Assembly (NCBI RefSeq): GCF_900100965.1
Contig: NZ_FMUJ01000004.1
Coordinates: forward strand, 682,001-746,000
Source of the DNA: Variovorax sp. EL159
GTDB lineage: Bacteria > Pseudomonadota > Gammaproteobacteria > Burkholderiales > Burkholderiaceae_C
Direction: 5' to 3'
Length of the DNA: 64,000 nt
Position numbers and translations under genes: made by a program. Of the stretch, positions 32,369-40,934 are shown in pieces (within the stretch, counting starts at the first letter, position 1; each line of letters begins with the position of its first letter). The notes beneath the pieces are model-generated. The model did no database searches. It saw only the letters and a program-made list of their open reading frames with translations, and was not told the origin of the DNA.

Positions 32369-33283
32369 ATGGGACAACGTCTCCAAGGCATCGAAGAGTT
32401 CGTCGCGGCGGTCGAGGCTGGCAGCTTTGCGCTGGCGGCGCAGCGCCTGCATGTCACCCGCTCGGCGGTCGCCAAGAGCATCGCGCGGCTCGAGGCGCGG
32501 CTGAACACGCGGCTGTTCCTGCGCACCACGCGCAGCCAGAGCCTCACCGAGGAAGGCCACGGCTACTACGAGCGCTGCCGACGCGTGCTGGACGAACTCG
32601 ATGCCGCACAGGCGCTGACCGACGTGGCGCGCAGCACCGCGACCGGCGTCGTGCGGATCAGCATGCCGGCGATGCTCGGCCGGCTCAAGGTCGGCCCGTT
32701 GCTGCTGGCACTGGCGCGGCAACATCCGCAGTTGTCGCTCGAACTCGCGTTCAACGACCGACGCGTGGACCTGGTCGAAGAGGGGCTCGATCTGGCGATC
32801 CGCAGTGGCGAGCTGGCCGACAGCATGGACCTGGTCGCGCGGCCGGTCGGCGTGCAGTGGATGGCGCTGTGCGCCGCGCCGGCGTATCTGGCGCAGCGTG
32901 GCCATCCCAGGGGCATCGGCGATCTGGAGGGTGCGCACGAAGCGGTGCTCTATGCCCGCGACGGCCAGGTCTCTGCATGGCGCTTTCACGATGCCCAGGG
33001 CCGGCCGGTCGAAGTGACGCTGCCCTCGCGGCTGCGATGCGACAGCGCCGAAGTGCTGCTCGAAGCGGCCATCGGCGGCCTGGGGCTCGCGCGGCTGCCG
33101 TCGTGGCTGGCGGCCGATGCGCTCGCGGCCGGCACGCTGGTGCGCGTGTTCGAGGAGCCCAGGCCCTTCGGCTTCGAGCTGAACGTGATCCGCGCGCGCA
33201 GCCGCTACCTGCCCTTCAAGACGCGCGTGGTGATCGACTGGCTGGCCGAGCACCTGCCGCCGCTGCTGCAGGTCGCGCCTTGA
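32369..33283 (+). CDS. LysR-family regulator of the divergent dehydrogenase
   Basis: A 304-residue LysR-type regulator. N-terminal winged helix-turn-helix (FVAAVEAGSFALAAQRLHVTRSAVAKSI, about 11-38) and an inducer-binding periplasmic-binding-protein-like domain from about 90. It resembles the subgroup whose N-terminus reads GIEEFVAAVEAGSF. It is divergent from the MDR gene, so autoregulation and activation of that enzyme are likely. The inducer is unknown. Confidence 0.93.
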   Translation: MGQRLQGIEEFVAAVEAGSFALAAQRLHVTRSAVAKSIARLEARLNTRLFLRTTRSQSLTEEGHGYYERCRRVLDELDAAQALTDVARSTATGVVRISMPAMLGRLKVGPLLLALARQHPQLSLELAFNDRRVDLVEEGLDLAIRSGELADSMDLVARPVGVQWMALCAAPAYLAQRGHPRGIGDLEGAHEAVLYARDGQVSAWRFHDAQGRPVEVTLPSRLRCDSAEVLLEAAIGGLGLARLPSWLAADALAAGTLVRVFEEPRPFGFELNVIRARSRYLPFKTRVVIDWLAEHLPPLLQVAP

Positions 33284-33352
33284 ACGGCGAGGCAGCCGCT
33301 ATCCTGCGGCTTGCCTTCAACAACAAACGAGCCATTCGCAGGAGACAAACGC

Positions 33353-34399
33353 ATGCGCCCCTTCACGCTTCGCCCTTTCGCAACCATCGCCGCATGCCTG
33401 ATGGGCACCGCGATGCTTCTTTCTTCGCCGCACGCGGCCGCGCAAGGCACGGTGAATGCGCTGTGCAGCACCGACGCGGGCTGGTGTGAGGCGGCCGCCA
33501 CGGCCTTCACGCGCGAGACCGGCATCAAGGTGCTGCAGGCCCACAAGGGCACCGGCGAGATCGGGGCGCAGCTGCGTGCCGAAGCGGCCAACCCGAAGAC
33601 CGATATCTGGTGGGGCGGCACCGGCGACCCGTTCCTGCAGGCCGCCGAGCAGGGCCTGCTCGATGCCTACCGGCCGGCCTACATCAACGACCTGCACGAA
33701 TGGTCGGTACGGCAGTACGCGCTGTCGCAGAACATGGTGGGCGGCTTCTACACCAGCGCGATCGGCTTCGGCTTCAACACCGACCTGCTCAAGAAAAAGA
33801 AGCTGCACGAACCCAAGTGCTGGGCCGACCTCGTCAAGCCCGAATACAAGGGCGAGATCGAGATCTCGCACCCGGCTTCCAGCGGCACGGCCTACACCGT
33901 CATCGCGGGTCTCGTGCAGCAGATGGGCGAGGACGCGGCCTTCGACTACCTGAAGAAGCTGCACCGCAACGTCACCAGCTACACCCGCAGCGGCCAGGCG
34001 CAGGCGCCCAACGTGGCCAAGGGCGAGGTGGCGATCGGCGTGAGCTTCATCTTCGGCTTCGAGCGCTGGCGCTTCGACAAATTTCCGGTGAAGACGGCTG
34101 CGCCGTGCGAAGGCACGAGCTACGAAGTGGGCGGCATCGCGCTGGTGAAGGGCGCGCGCAACAAGGAGAACGCGAAGCGCTACTACGACTGGCTCATGAG
34201 CCCTGCCGGGCAGTCCATCGGCGCAAAGGTGGGCAGCCTCCAGACGCCGGCCAACAAGACCTTCAAGCCCGATGCGCGCATCGCGTCGATGGCCGACGTG
34301 AAGCTCATCAAGTACGACTTCGAGAAGTACGGCAAGGCGGCCGAGCGCAAGCGCCTGATCGACCGCTGGACCCGCGAGGTCGAGTCGCAGCCGAAGTAG
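33353..34399 (+). CDS. ABC transporter solute-binding protein (Fe3+/AfuA-type), orphan
   Basis: A 348-residue periplasmic receptor with a Sec signal (cleavage near AAAQG, residue 31). VLQAHKGTGEIGAQLRAE and DIWWGGTGDPFLQAAEQGLLD are typical of the family that includes ferric-iron (FbpA/AfuA) and 2-aminoethylphosphonate/putrescine-type receptors. A good RBS (GCAGGAGACAAACGC) precedes ATG 33353. No permease or ATPase gene accompanies it in the window, so it either serves transport genes elsewhere or has a sensing role. Ligand uncertain. Confidence 0.85.
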   Translation: MRPFTLRPFATIAACLMGTAMLLSSPHAAAQGTVNALCSTDAGWCEAAATAFTRETGIKVLQAHKGTGEIGAQLRAEAANPKTDIWWGGTGDPFLQAAEQGLLDAYRPAYINDLHEWSVRQYALSQNMVGGFYTSAIGFGFNTDLLKKKKLHEPKCWADLVKPEYKGEIEISHPASSGTAYTVIAGLVQQMGEDAAFDYLKKLHRNVTSYTRSGQAQAPNVAKGEVAIGVSFIFGFERWRFDKFPVKTAAPCEGTSYEVGGIALVKGARNKENAKRYYDWLMSPAGQSIGAKVGSLQTPANKTFKPDARIASMADVKLIKYDFEKYGKAAERKRLIDRWTREVESQPK

Positions 34400-34438
34400 C
34401 CGACGCCAGTCAGGCCCATTTCGTGAAACACCGCGGAA

Positions 34439-34520
34439 CCGGCTTTGCCGGGCCGCAGGTGTTGCCCCCGGCAGGGGGAAGGCGCGCGCGACACGAAGTG
34501 CGCGCAGCCTGGGGGCGAGC
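34439..34520. repeat. Compound palindromic intergenic element (possible terminator, family 3)
   Basis: Three nested or adjacent stems lie between convergent genes. CCGGC-TTT-GCCGG spans 34439-34451. Outer pair GCCCCC (34464-34469)/GGGGGC (34511-34516) encloses GCGCG-A-CAC-GAA-GTG-CGCGC at 34486-34505. I recall similar GCCCCC...GACACGAAGTGC...GGGGGC blocks as frequent intergenic sequences in Comamonadaceae; this cannot be checked here. It may terminate both flanking genes. Confidence 0.6.
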
Positions 34521-35054
34521 TTATGAGCAGGCCTTGTTGTGCGAGGCGTGCATGCCCTTGGCCTTGGCATCGGCTTCGCTCATGTACTCGCCCTTCTTGG
34601 TCTTGCCGTAGTAACGGTCGCCCATGCAGTGGTAGACCTTGGTCGTGTCGTTGGCCCACACCATGCCGGGGCCGCCGCCGGGTGCCGCGGCCATCTTCGT
34701 GAGGTCGGGCGAGCCGGGCGTCCTGGTCGCCGTGCCGGTGCTCGGGGCCACGCCGGTCTTGTCGACGCTGGCCGACTGGGTTTCCACGGCGGGTGCGGCG
34801 GCGGCAGCGGGTGCAGCAGCAGCAGCGGCTGCTGCCGGTGCTGCCTTCGCATCGGCGGCCTTGCCGAACCAGGTCTTGATGCCCTTGTGGCCACGGCAGG
34901 CGCCGGACTTGGTGTCGGGCGAGGCATAGCTGCCGTCCTTGCATTGCACGGTGGTGCCGGCTGGCGCATCGGCGGGTACCTGCGCCTGGGCGGCAAAGGA
35001 GGCCAGCCCGAGGCAGGCGGCGATCCACAGCATCTTCCTGGGGTTCTTGTTCAT
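34521..35054 (-). CDS. DUF3761-type secreted protein
   Basis: A 177-residue exported protein with a Sec signal (cleavage after FAAQAQ, about residue 25). The segment CKDGSYASPDTKSGACRGHKGIKTWFG (about 38-64) matches the DUF3761 pattern, with two cysteines. An Ala/Pro-rich low-complexity linker follows (about 68-90). The C-terminal part contains two more cysteines (YHCMGDRYYGKTK and the penultimate residue). The function of DUF3761 is unknown. The gene follows the fibre-like operon on the same strand but is separated by 77 bp. Confidence 0.8.
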   Translation of the reverse strand: MNKNPRKMLWIAACLGLASFAAQAQVPADAPAGTTVQCKDGSYASPDTKSGACRGHKGIKTWFGKAADAKAAPAAAAAAAAPAAAAAPAVETQSASVDKTGVAPSTGTATRTPGSPDLTKMAAAPGGGPGMVWANDTTKVYHCMGDRYYGKTKKGEYMSEADAKAKGMHASHNKACS

Positions 35055-35131
35055 GCAAAGCTCCTGAGGTGTTGAAGGGCAGCTGCGCAGCTTTGGGGGG
35101 CAATCCCAGCGGAAGCTGACTTGCTGGAGAT

Positions 35132-35788
35132 TCAGGGTGAGCTGGCGGTAAAAGTCACTACGCCCTGGTAGTTGCCGGCGGGGCGGTTCGCGGAGTTGGC
35201 ATAGAAGAAAGTCCAGTTCGCGCTGCTCTGGGTCACGAAATTGGTGGCATCCGTGGTGGCGACGGTCACGGTGCTGCCGGTGCCGCTGGCAGGGATCGCG
35301 GGCGCGGGCAGCAGGCTGTTGCTCGACGTGATGGTGATCTCGGACATCGGAATCGTGGCGGTCCCGTTGGTCAACGGCGAGGTCGCGGCGGCGCGCAGGC
35401 TGACCGGTCCGCCATTGCTGCGCACCTCGACCGCCAGCGTCACGCCGGCGGACGGTGCGACCGAGAAGGTGGGCGCACCGCCGTTCCAGTTGGCGGCCGT
35501 GTTGTTGGCAACGGCCGGCGTGGTGGGCCCGCCCGGGATCGACGGCGTGAGGACGAAGGCCGCGCTGTTGACCGTGCCGCTCAGCGTGGGCCAGGCGCCA
35601 TCGCCCAGCCGGAAGAACACGAACTTGTCGATGTTGACCGTGAACTTGAGATCGACGGCCGCGGGGTTGCCCAGGCCGGCGGTGGTGGTCGTGCCGGCCA
35701 GTGCCGCGCAGGGCAGGAGCAGCGCCGCGAGGAGGCCCCCGGCGCGCATGCACGGGGCCTGCAGGTGCGGCCGCCGGCCCGCGTGCAT
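35132..35788 (-). CDS. Secreted subunit-like protein, fibre locus (distal paralogue)
   Basis: A 218-residue exported protein; the signal lies around LLAALLLPCAALAG. The mature chain is Ser/Thr/Ala/Asn-rich and strand-like, with no cysteines. It shares a pattern with the 37728-38339 protein: a TVNIDKFVFFRLG segment aligning with TVPKLILLRVG, NNTAANW with NNQAANW, and a terminal PAGNYQGVVTFTAS motif. This suggests both are fibre subunits or a paralogous pilin pair. Its ATG overlaps the preceding stop by one base (TGATG). Met14 is an alternative start that gives a more standard signal peptide. Confidence 0.75.
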   Translation of the reverse strand: MHAGRRPHLQAPCMRAGGLLAALLLPCAALAGTTTTAGLGNPAAVDLKFTVNIDKFVFFRLGDGAWPTLSGTVNSAAFVLTPSIPGGPTTPAVANNTAANWNGGAPTFSVAPSAGVTLAVEVRSNGGPVSLRAAATSPLTNGTATIPMSEITITSSNSLLPAPAIPASGTGSTVTVATTDATNFVTQSSANWTFFYANSANRPAGNYQGVVTFTASSP

Positions 35789-36618
35789 CAGCGGAACTCC
35801 GCGTTCACCTTGAAGCCGCCCTTCTCCCAGTCGAGCGTGCCGCTGGCCTTCAGGGGGTAGGCCGGTGGTGCGGCGGCCTTGCCGCCCGCTTCGCCCTTGG
35901 GCAGCAGCGAAATCAGGCGCGTCTGCCCCGGCATGACGGGCGTGCCCTCGGGCACCATCTCGAAGGTCTTGCCTGCTGCATCGGTGGCGTCGAGGCTGCC
36001 TTCGAGCCGGCCGTGCGCGTCGCCGGTGTTGCTGACCGTCACGTAGGGCGTGCGCTGGCCGCGCACTTCCCGCATGCCGACCTGGCTCAATGCGAGCTTT
36101 GGCTCGGCGCCGTTCAGCAGCACGTACACCGCCACGGCGATGCGCCCGCTGACAGGAAGGCTCAGGCTGGCGCCGCCTTGCGCAATGGCGGCCTGGTAGG
36201 CCGGCTCCACGCCCTCGATCGCCAGCATGAAGCGGCACTCGCCGCGCGGCGCATTGGCCGGTGGGTCGATCTGGAAGCGGAAGCCGGCCTTGCCGCGCGC
36301 GGGCACCTTGACCGTCTTGCGTTCCAGCGTCACCCACGGCCGGCAACTGCCGGGCTGCAGCGGATCGAGGTAGGCGATTTCCCCCTCGGCCGAATAGCTC
36401 CAGTCGAGCGTGCGCACCGACACCTCGGTGACGGTGTTGCCCACGTTGTGGATGTCGAGCGACTGGCCCAGGCGCACGCCGCTCTTGGCCGACAGCTCGA
36501 AGCGCGAAGGCATGATCGCGACCTCGAAGGGGGCGGCCCATGCCGTGGAGGCCGCGCAGGTCGTTGCGAGGGCAACGGCCAGCAGGCGGCGTGCGAAGGT
36601 CAGGAAATGCAGTCTCAT
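35788..36618 (-). CDS. PapD-like periplasmic chaperone of the fibre locus
   Basis: A 276-residue exported protein with a signal peptide cleaved near AWA (about residue 28). The mature part starts FEVAIMPSRFELSAKSGVRLGQSLDIHNVGN, the N-terminal Ig-like pattern of pilus chaperones and related proteins. A second region (SVNTGDAHGRLEG-like, read as VSNTGDAHGRLEG) fits a second beta-sandwich. Its role would be capping subunits in the periplasm before the outer-membrane pore. It is longer than a standard FimC/PapD (about 230) and lacks an obvious canonical chaperone signature, so the call rests on fold-like pattern and operon context. Confidence 0.65.
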   Translation of the reverse strand: MRLHFLTFARRLLAVALATTCAASTAWAAPFEVAIMPSRFELSAKSGVRLGQSLDIHNVGNTVTEVSVRTLDWSYSAEGEIAYLDPLQPGSCRPWVTLERKTVKVPARGKAGFRFQIDPPANAPRGECRFMLAIEGVEPAYQAAIAQGGASLSLPVSGRIAVAVYVLLNGAEPKLALSQVGMREVRGQRTPYVTVSNTGDAHGRLEGSLDATDAAGKTFEMVPEGTPVMPGQTRLISLLPKGEAGGKAAAPPAYPLKASGTLDWEKGGFKVNAEFR

Positions 36619-37139
36619 GGCAGTGTCTCTATCTCGAAGTAGGCCTCGAAGCCGAGGGGCATGCCGCGTGTCAGCCGCAGCTCGCGCGTGTCCAGTTGCC
36701 AGGTGAGGTCGAGCGATTCGGTGATCCACGCATCGCGCACCGTGCCGCTCCACACCGGCACCCGGTCGCCCGGACGGCCGCTGCCGCTGGCGAACAGGCC
36801 GTTGGTGCGCCAGCTCACCTGCAGGCCGGCCGGCGAGCGCAGGCCCGGAATGCCCATCGGCAACACGTAGTAGATGCGGGCCTGGCGGCCCACGTAGCGC
36901 GCGGTGGCCAGCCGGTAGTGCACGCGCCCGAACGCGACCCGCACGATGGGCGAGTACGAGGCGCTCGGCGCCGTGATCGGCGAGCCGTCGTCCAGTGACG
37001 CGCGCACCTGCGAACTCGGCGAGCTGGAGTCGTCGAGCCGTTCGACCAGCGCGCTGGCGATGCCCGGCACGCCCGCGAGCCACGCGAATACGCCGGCTGC
37101 CACCAGCCGGTGCGCGCGAAGGGCGGTGGCGTGCTTCAT
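36615..37139 (-). CDS. Exported protein of unknown function, fibre locus
   Basis: A 174-residue protein with an N-terminal signal (hydrophobic stretch to about residue 30, GIASA). The mature part contains RVHYRLATARYVGRQARIYYVLP and a C-terminal LRLTRGMPLGFEAYFEIETLP, both strongly strand-like, with no cysteines. Its stop overlaps the chaperone-like gene's ATG (ATGA) and it starts 2 bp after the previous stop, so it is tightly coupled to the system. A minor subunit, anchor or tip role is possible. I recognise no family. Confidence 0.65.
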   Translation of the reverse strand: MKHATALRAHRLVAAGVFAWLAGVPGIASALVERLDDSSSPSSQVRASLDDGSPITAPSASYSPIVRVAFGRVHYRLATARYVGRQARIYYVLPMGIPGLRSPAGLQVSWRTNGLFASGSGRPGDRVPVWSGTVRDAWITESLDLTWQLDTRELRLTRGMPLGFEAYFEIETLP

Positions 37140-37141
37140 CG

Positions 37142-37735
37142 TCACAGCATGGTGGCCGTGAACCTCACCGTGCCGCTGTAGCTGCCCGCCGGATACACCG
37201 TGGCGTTGCTGTACTGGAACGTCAGGGTGTTGGACATGAAGCGGGTGTTGCCGTTGAACACCAGAAGCGTCGTCGTCGCCGCGTTGAAGCTGGCGAGCGG
37301 CTGGGTCGCGTTGCCGGGTGCGAAGGTGCCGTTCTGGATGTCGCCCTCGTTGGGCGAGGTCGCATCGGTCGAGACCCAACTGATCGTGCTGAAGGGAATG
37401 ACGGTGGTGCCGCAGGAGGTCGCCGTGGTGCACACCAGCCCGGCCGGCACGTTGGCGGTGAGCGTGACCGGCCGGGTCTCCGCGAACACCATGGCCGGTC
37501 GGGCCGGGCTGATGCTGATGGTGACCGACTGTGAGCCCGCGACCGGGGCCATCGTCAGGCCCGCGTTGGGGCCGCTCGCGTTGAAGACCACCTCGTCGGT
37601 GGCCACGGCGGAGCCCACCTGCAGCGTGATGCCGTAAGGCTGGCTGGTGGCCGCATAGGTGAAGACCGCCTCCGCATGCGGCGCGATGCCGGCGAGGAGC
37701 GCGACCGCCGCCACGGCGCGCAGCGCTTCAGACAC
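37142..37735 (-). CDS. Secreted subunit-like protein with a cysteine pair, fibre locus
   Basis: A 197-residue exported protein (signal to about residue 23, HAEA). The mature chain is strand-rich and has exactly two cysteines six residues apart (VCTTATSCG), which may form a small disulfide loop. It ends YPAGSYSGTVRFTATML, the same terminal motif as the other two subunit-like proteins. Its start overlaps the upstream gene by 8 nt. The cysteines and different core suggest a specialised (tip or initiating) subunit; that is inference. Confidence 0.68.
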   Translation of the reverse strand: MSEALRAVAAVALLAGIAPHAEAVFTYAATSQPYGITLQVGSAVATDEVVFNASGPNAGLTMAPVAGSQSVTISISPARPAMVFAETRPVTLTANVPAGLVCTTATSCGTTVIPFSTISWVSTDATSPNEGDIQNGTFAPGNATQPLASFNAATTTLLVFNGNTRFMSNTLTFQYSNATVYPAGSYSGTVRFTATML

Positions 37736-38339
37736 TGGTCGCGGTATAGGTGATGACCGTCGTGTAGGTGCCGGGCGTCCAGGTGACGGCCGAGCCGGTC
37801 AGCGAGAAGGTCCAGGTGCCGGTGACGAGCGTGGTGGTGGCAAAGCCGGTCGACCCCGTGCTGGCGGTTGCCAAAGTCGCGGGGGTCGGGTGGGTCAGGC
37901 CCGCGCCGGACGCGACCGTGATGTTGCCAAGCGTCGGTCCGCCCGCCGCGAAGGCCACGGCCGTGTAGCTCAACGATCCGCCGCCCGAGCTGTTGGTCCA
38001 GGCGGATACGGGCACCGCCGCCGGGTTGGTCACCGTGCCCAGCGACGGCGCGGTGCCGTCCCAGTTGGCGGCCTGGTTGTTGGCGGCGGTGATCGCGGGC
38101 GCCGTGGCCCACGTCAGCGGCGCGGTCCAGCTCAGCGTGTCGCCGGTGCCGGTCTGGGTTCCGACGCGCAGCAGGATCAGCTTGGGCACCGTCACGCTCA
38201 GGTTCAGGTGGCCCTGCGCGGTCACCTGGGTGGCTGGGGTGGTGGTGTAGCCATACTGGCTCTCGGCCAGCGCAACGCCGCAGGCCAGGGCCAGGGCTGC
38301 GGCGGCAGCCACGGTGAGCAGTCGCGGGGGGAGTCTCAT
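37728..38339 (-). CDS. Secreted major-subunit-like protein, fibre locus (proximal paralogue)
   Basis: A 203-residue exported protein, signal cleaved near ALAES (about residue 25). The mature sequence is about 178 residues of Gly/Ser/Thr/Ala-rich beta-type repeats without cysteines. Shared segments with the 35132-35788 protein (TVPKLILLRVG, NNQAANWDG and the PGTYTTVITYTAT end) indicate common ancestry. It lies immediately downstream of the beta-barrel gene (40 bp). Composition suits a polymerising surface subunit. Confidence 0.7.
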   Translation of the reverse strand: MRLPPRLLTVAAAAALALACGVALAESQYGYTTTPATQVTAQGHLNLSVTVPKLILLRVGTQTGTGDTLSWTAPLTWATAPAITAANNQAANWDGTAPSLGTVTNPAAVPVSAWTNSSGGGSLSYTAVAFAAGGPTLGNITVASGAGLTHPTPATLATASTGSTGFATTTLVTGTWTFSLTGSAVTWTPGTYTTVITYTATSV

Positions 38340-38379
38340 CTCGATTTCCTTTGCTTGGGGCGGTGGACAAAAAAAGTGG

Positions 38380-40647
38380 TCACTGCCCCACCTTGATCAC
38401 GGGGATCACGGTGAAGGCCTGGCCACGCAGCGGAACCTCGACGCTCACGCCCGCATCGCGCGCCGGGCCCCAGGGCAGCGGCACGGTCTCGGGTGTGAGG
38501 GTGAGCTGGTGGCGACCGGTCGTCACCAGCGGAAATTCGAAACGGCCGTCACGGTCGGTCGTGGTGCGGTAGCGGCCGTCGAGCAGCACTTCGACGTTGG
38601 CGGCGCCGCCTTCGCCGATCTGCGGCTCGCCGTCGTTGTTGGCGTCGAGGAACACGCGGCCGGCCACGCTGCCGCCGCCGGCACCGTTGCCGCGAACGCC
38701 GGCCGCCTGGTAGGGCGAGCCCGCGCTGCCCTCCCAGCGCAGGTAGATGTAGACCGTCTTGTCGTTCGAGCGAAAGAGCTGCGGGGTGTTCAGCGAGGTC
38801 GGCAGCGTGGTGGCGCGGGCCTGGTTCAGGTTGGCGGCGATGCCCGCGCGCCAGCCCGGTGCCAGTTCCTTCTCGGCGCTGAGCGTGCCCGACAGCCCGC
38901 GGCTCGTGTACAGGCCGCCGTGCTGCGAGGTGTAGCGCAGGTTGCCCAGCACGCTGAAGCCGCTGGCCAGCCAGAAGCGGAACTGCACGCCGGCGGTGGG
39001 GTAGTGCTGCACCGTGCCGCTGCTCTGGTCACGGGCGTAGCCGAGGGTGGTGGTCAGCTCGGGGCGCATGGTTTCGTAGCGGCCGCTGATCCAGTCCTGC
39101 TCCCACTGCAGTTCCTGCCCCGTCGCCGTTCCGCCGCCCAGCACGATGGCTTCGTTGCGCCGCACCGAAAGGCTGAAGCGGCTGCGCGGCCAGTCGAAGA
39201 AGCGCGTCTGATAGAAGGCGTTGCCATACAGGCTGTGCGTGCCGCTGCCCTGGCCTTGTGGGGTCGACGGGCTGTTCGTTGCGTTGTCGTAGCGCGTCTG
39301 CGTCACGCTCAGGCTGCCGCCGAACGAGGTGTGGCGATCGAGCAGGTACTGGAAGTTGCCGCTCGCGCTGCCGCGGCGGTAGCCGAACAGGTTGAAGCTG
39401 TCGTTGGGCGCGGCGCGTTCGACGTCGACCGACGCGCCCCAGTTCATGCGGCTCGCGCTGCGGTCGATGCGCCAGTACGCGCCACGCGTGCCGGTCGTGA
39501 GTGCGTAGTCGCCGAAGTACAGGTTCGGCCGTGCCGTGTACACGCCGAACTCGTGCCGGTAGGCGCCGGTGCGCGCGCTGGCCTCCACGAACAACCCCTG
39601 CGAGCTGCCCGTGGCCACGCCCGGCGTCTGCGAGCTGGCGCGGCTGCCCACCAGCGTGGCGCGGGCCTTGAAGTCGCCGTCGTTCACCACCTCGCGGCCG
39701 TAGCCCAGCGAGGTGGCCCAGCTCGTGACGTCCTTGCGGCCGTAGCCCTGTGCCGTGAGCGGGTCGTAGTAGTACGCCGGGATGTCGCGTGCCTGGTCCA
39801 CCTGCACCGAGGCAAACCACGGGTCGCCCAGGCGTTGCGTGAGGCCCAGCCAGCCGAGCGTGCCCTGGCTCTTCTCGAAGCCGGGGTAGGGGCCGCCCGC
39901 GAGGTTGCCGCGCTGGCCGAAGCCCGCGCGCAGGTCGGTGTCGGTGTTGAAGATCCGCGTCGATGCGCCGCGCACCGTGGACGAGCCCAGCGACAGGCGG
40001 TAGTTGCGGCTCAGGCCGTCGGTCAGCTCGCTGTAGATGTCGCCCACCGCGCTGTCGGCAAAGGTCTGGGTGGTGAGCGGAAAGCCGAGGTTGCGCAGCG
40101 TGAAGCGGCCGCTGGTCGGCTCGCGCGCGTAACCTAGCGAACCGATGCTGTTGCCGTTCAGGATGCCGTCGCCGCCCAGGTGGCGGCCGTCGGCCTGCAG
40201 CACGAATTCGCCGTAGTTGAGCGTTTCGCGGCGGTACTCGAAGCGCTGGCCGATCTCGGTCGCGCGCTGGCGGGCGTAGCCGGTGCTGGTCGCGTCGCCG
40301 AAGCCGATGCGGCTTTCCACCAGCCAGGAACGAAAGCCCTGCGGCTGCTCGGCCTCCGGTGCGGCATCGTCGGCGGCGGCCGGATCGGTCCCCGTGTCCA
40401 TGAAGCGGTCTTCGTAAGCCTTGGGGGCGGATTCGATGAGCGCCTTCAGCCTGGCCTGCTCCGCCTGGGCGCGGTCCATCGATTCGATGCGGGCCTCAGC
40501 CACGGTGGCCCCGGCGGGAGACTGGGTGAATGCCGGCGCAGGCCAGCACAGGACGGCGATGCACCCGAAGAACCACGCCCGAGCACCTGCCGGGCGCCAG
40601 ATGGCTCTGGCGGGGTCGACCGCGGTCGGCAGCGTCACTCGAATCAT
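38380..40647 (-). CDS. Outer-membrane beta-barrel, usher-like, with C-terminal SdrD/Cna-B-type domain
   Basis: A 755-residue exported protein, the first gene of the operon. A long N-terminal region with a hydrophobic signal (about 24-42) is followed by a short helical Ala/Glu-rich stretch, then about 550 residues of alternating aromatic/polar strands typical of a large outer-membrane barrel. The last about 95 residues form a Cna-B/SdrD-like domain (GRVFLDANNDGEPQIGEGG, then TTDRDGRFEFP). Canonical FimD-type ushers have plug and N-/C-terminal periplasmic domains that I do not recognise here. Its likely role is the secretion pore for the downstream subunits. Confidence 0.7.
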   Translation of the reverse strand: MIRVTLPTAVDPARAIWRPAGARAWFFGCIAVLCWPAPAFTQSPAGATVAEARIESMDRAQAEQARLKALIESAPKAYEDRFMDTGTDPAAADDAAPEAEQPQGFRSWLVESRIGFGDATSTGYARQRATEIGQRFEYRRETLNYGEFVLQADGRHLGGDGILNGNSIGSLGYAREPTSGRFTLRNLGFPLTTQTFADSAVGDIYSELTDGLSRNYRLSLGSSTVRGASTRIFNTDTDLRAGFGQRGNLAGGPYPGFEKSQGTLGWLGLTQRLGDPWFASVQVDQARDIPAYYYDPLTAQGYGRKDVTSWATSLGYGREVVNDGDFKARATLVGSRASSQTPGVATGSSQGLFVEASARTGAYRHEFGVYTARPNLYFGDYALTTGTRGAYWRIDRSASRMNWGASVDVERAAPNDSFNLFGYRRGSASGNFQYLLDRHTSFGGSLSVTQTRYDNATNSPSTPQGQGSGTHSLYGNAFYQTRFFDWPRSRFSLSVRRNEAIVLGGGTATGQELQWEQDWISGRYETMRPELTTTLGYARDQSSGTVQHYPTAGVQFRFWLASGFSVLGNLRYTSQHGGLYTSRGLSGTLSAEKELAPGWRAGIAANLNQARATTLPTSLNTPQLFRSNDKTVYIYLRWEGSAGSPYQAAGVRGNGAGGGSVAGRVFLDANNDGEPQIGEGGAANVEVLLDGRYRTTTDRDGRFEFPLVTTGRHQLTLTPETVPLPWGPARDAGVSVEVPLRGQAFTVIPVIKVGQ

Positions 40648-40934
40648 CAAACGACATCCCTGGTTCCCTGAGCATTGCTGCCCTGTTCGGTTGCGGAGAC
40701 GAGGATATTTGATAAATGTTAACGACGGTTACTTTTTGTGTTACAGCGGACGGAGCGGGCTCGCCGGGGCTGTGGATAACCTCTCGGGGCGCGTATTTCC
40801 TTCCCGCCTTGCCTTGCCTTGCCTTGTGCCGTTGTTTCGCCGGACAAAGGCCCTACCTGAGAAAGTTGGCACGGTGCCGTCCCGCGACCATCGCGGCCGG
40901 CTTAGAATTTTTTCGATCCGATATCTCTTCTTCC

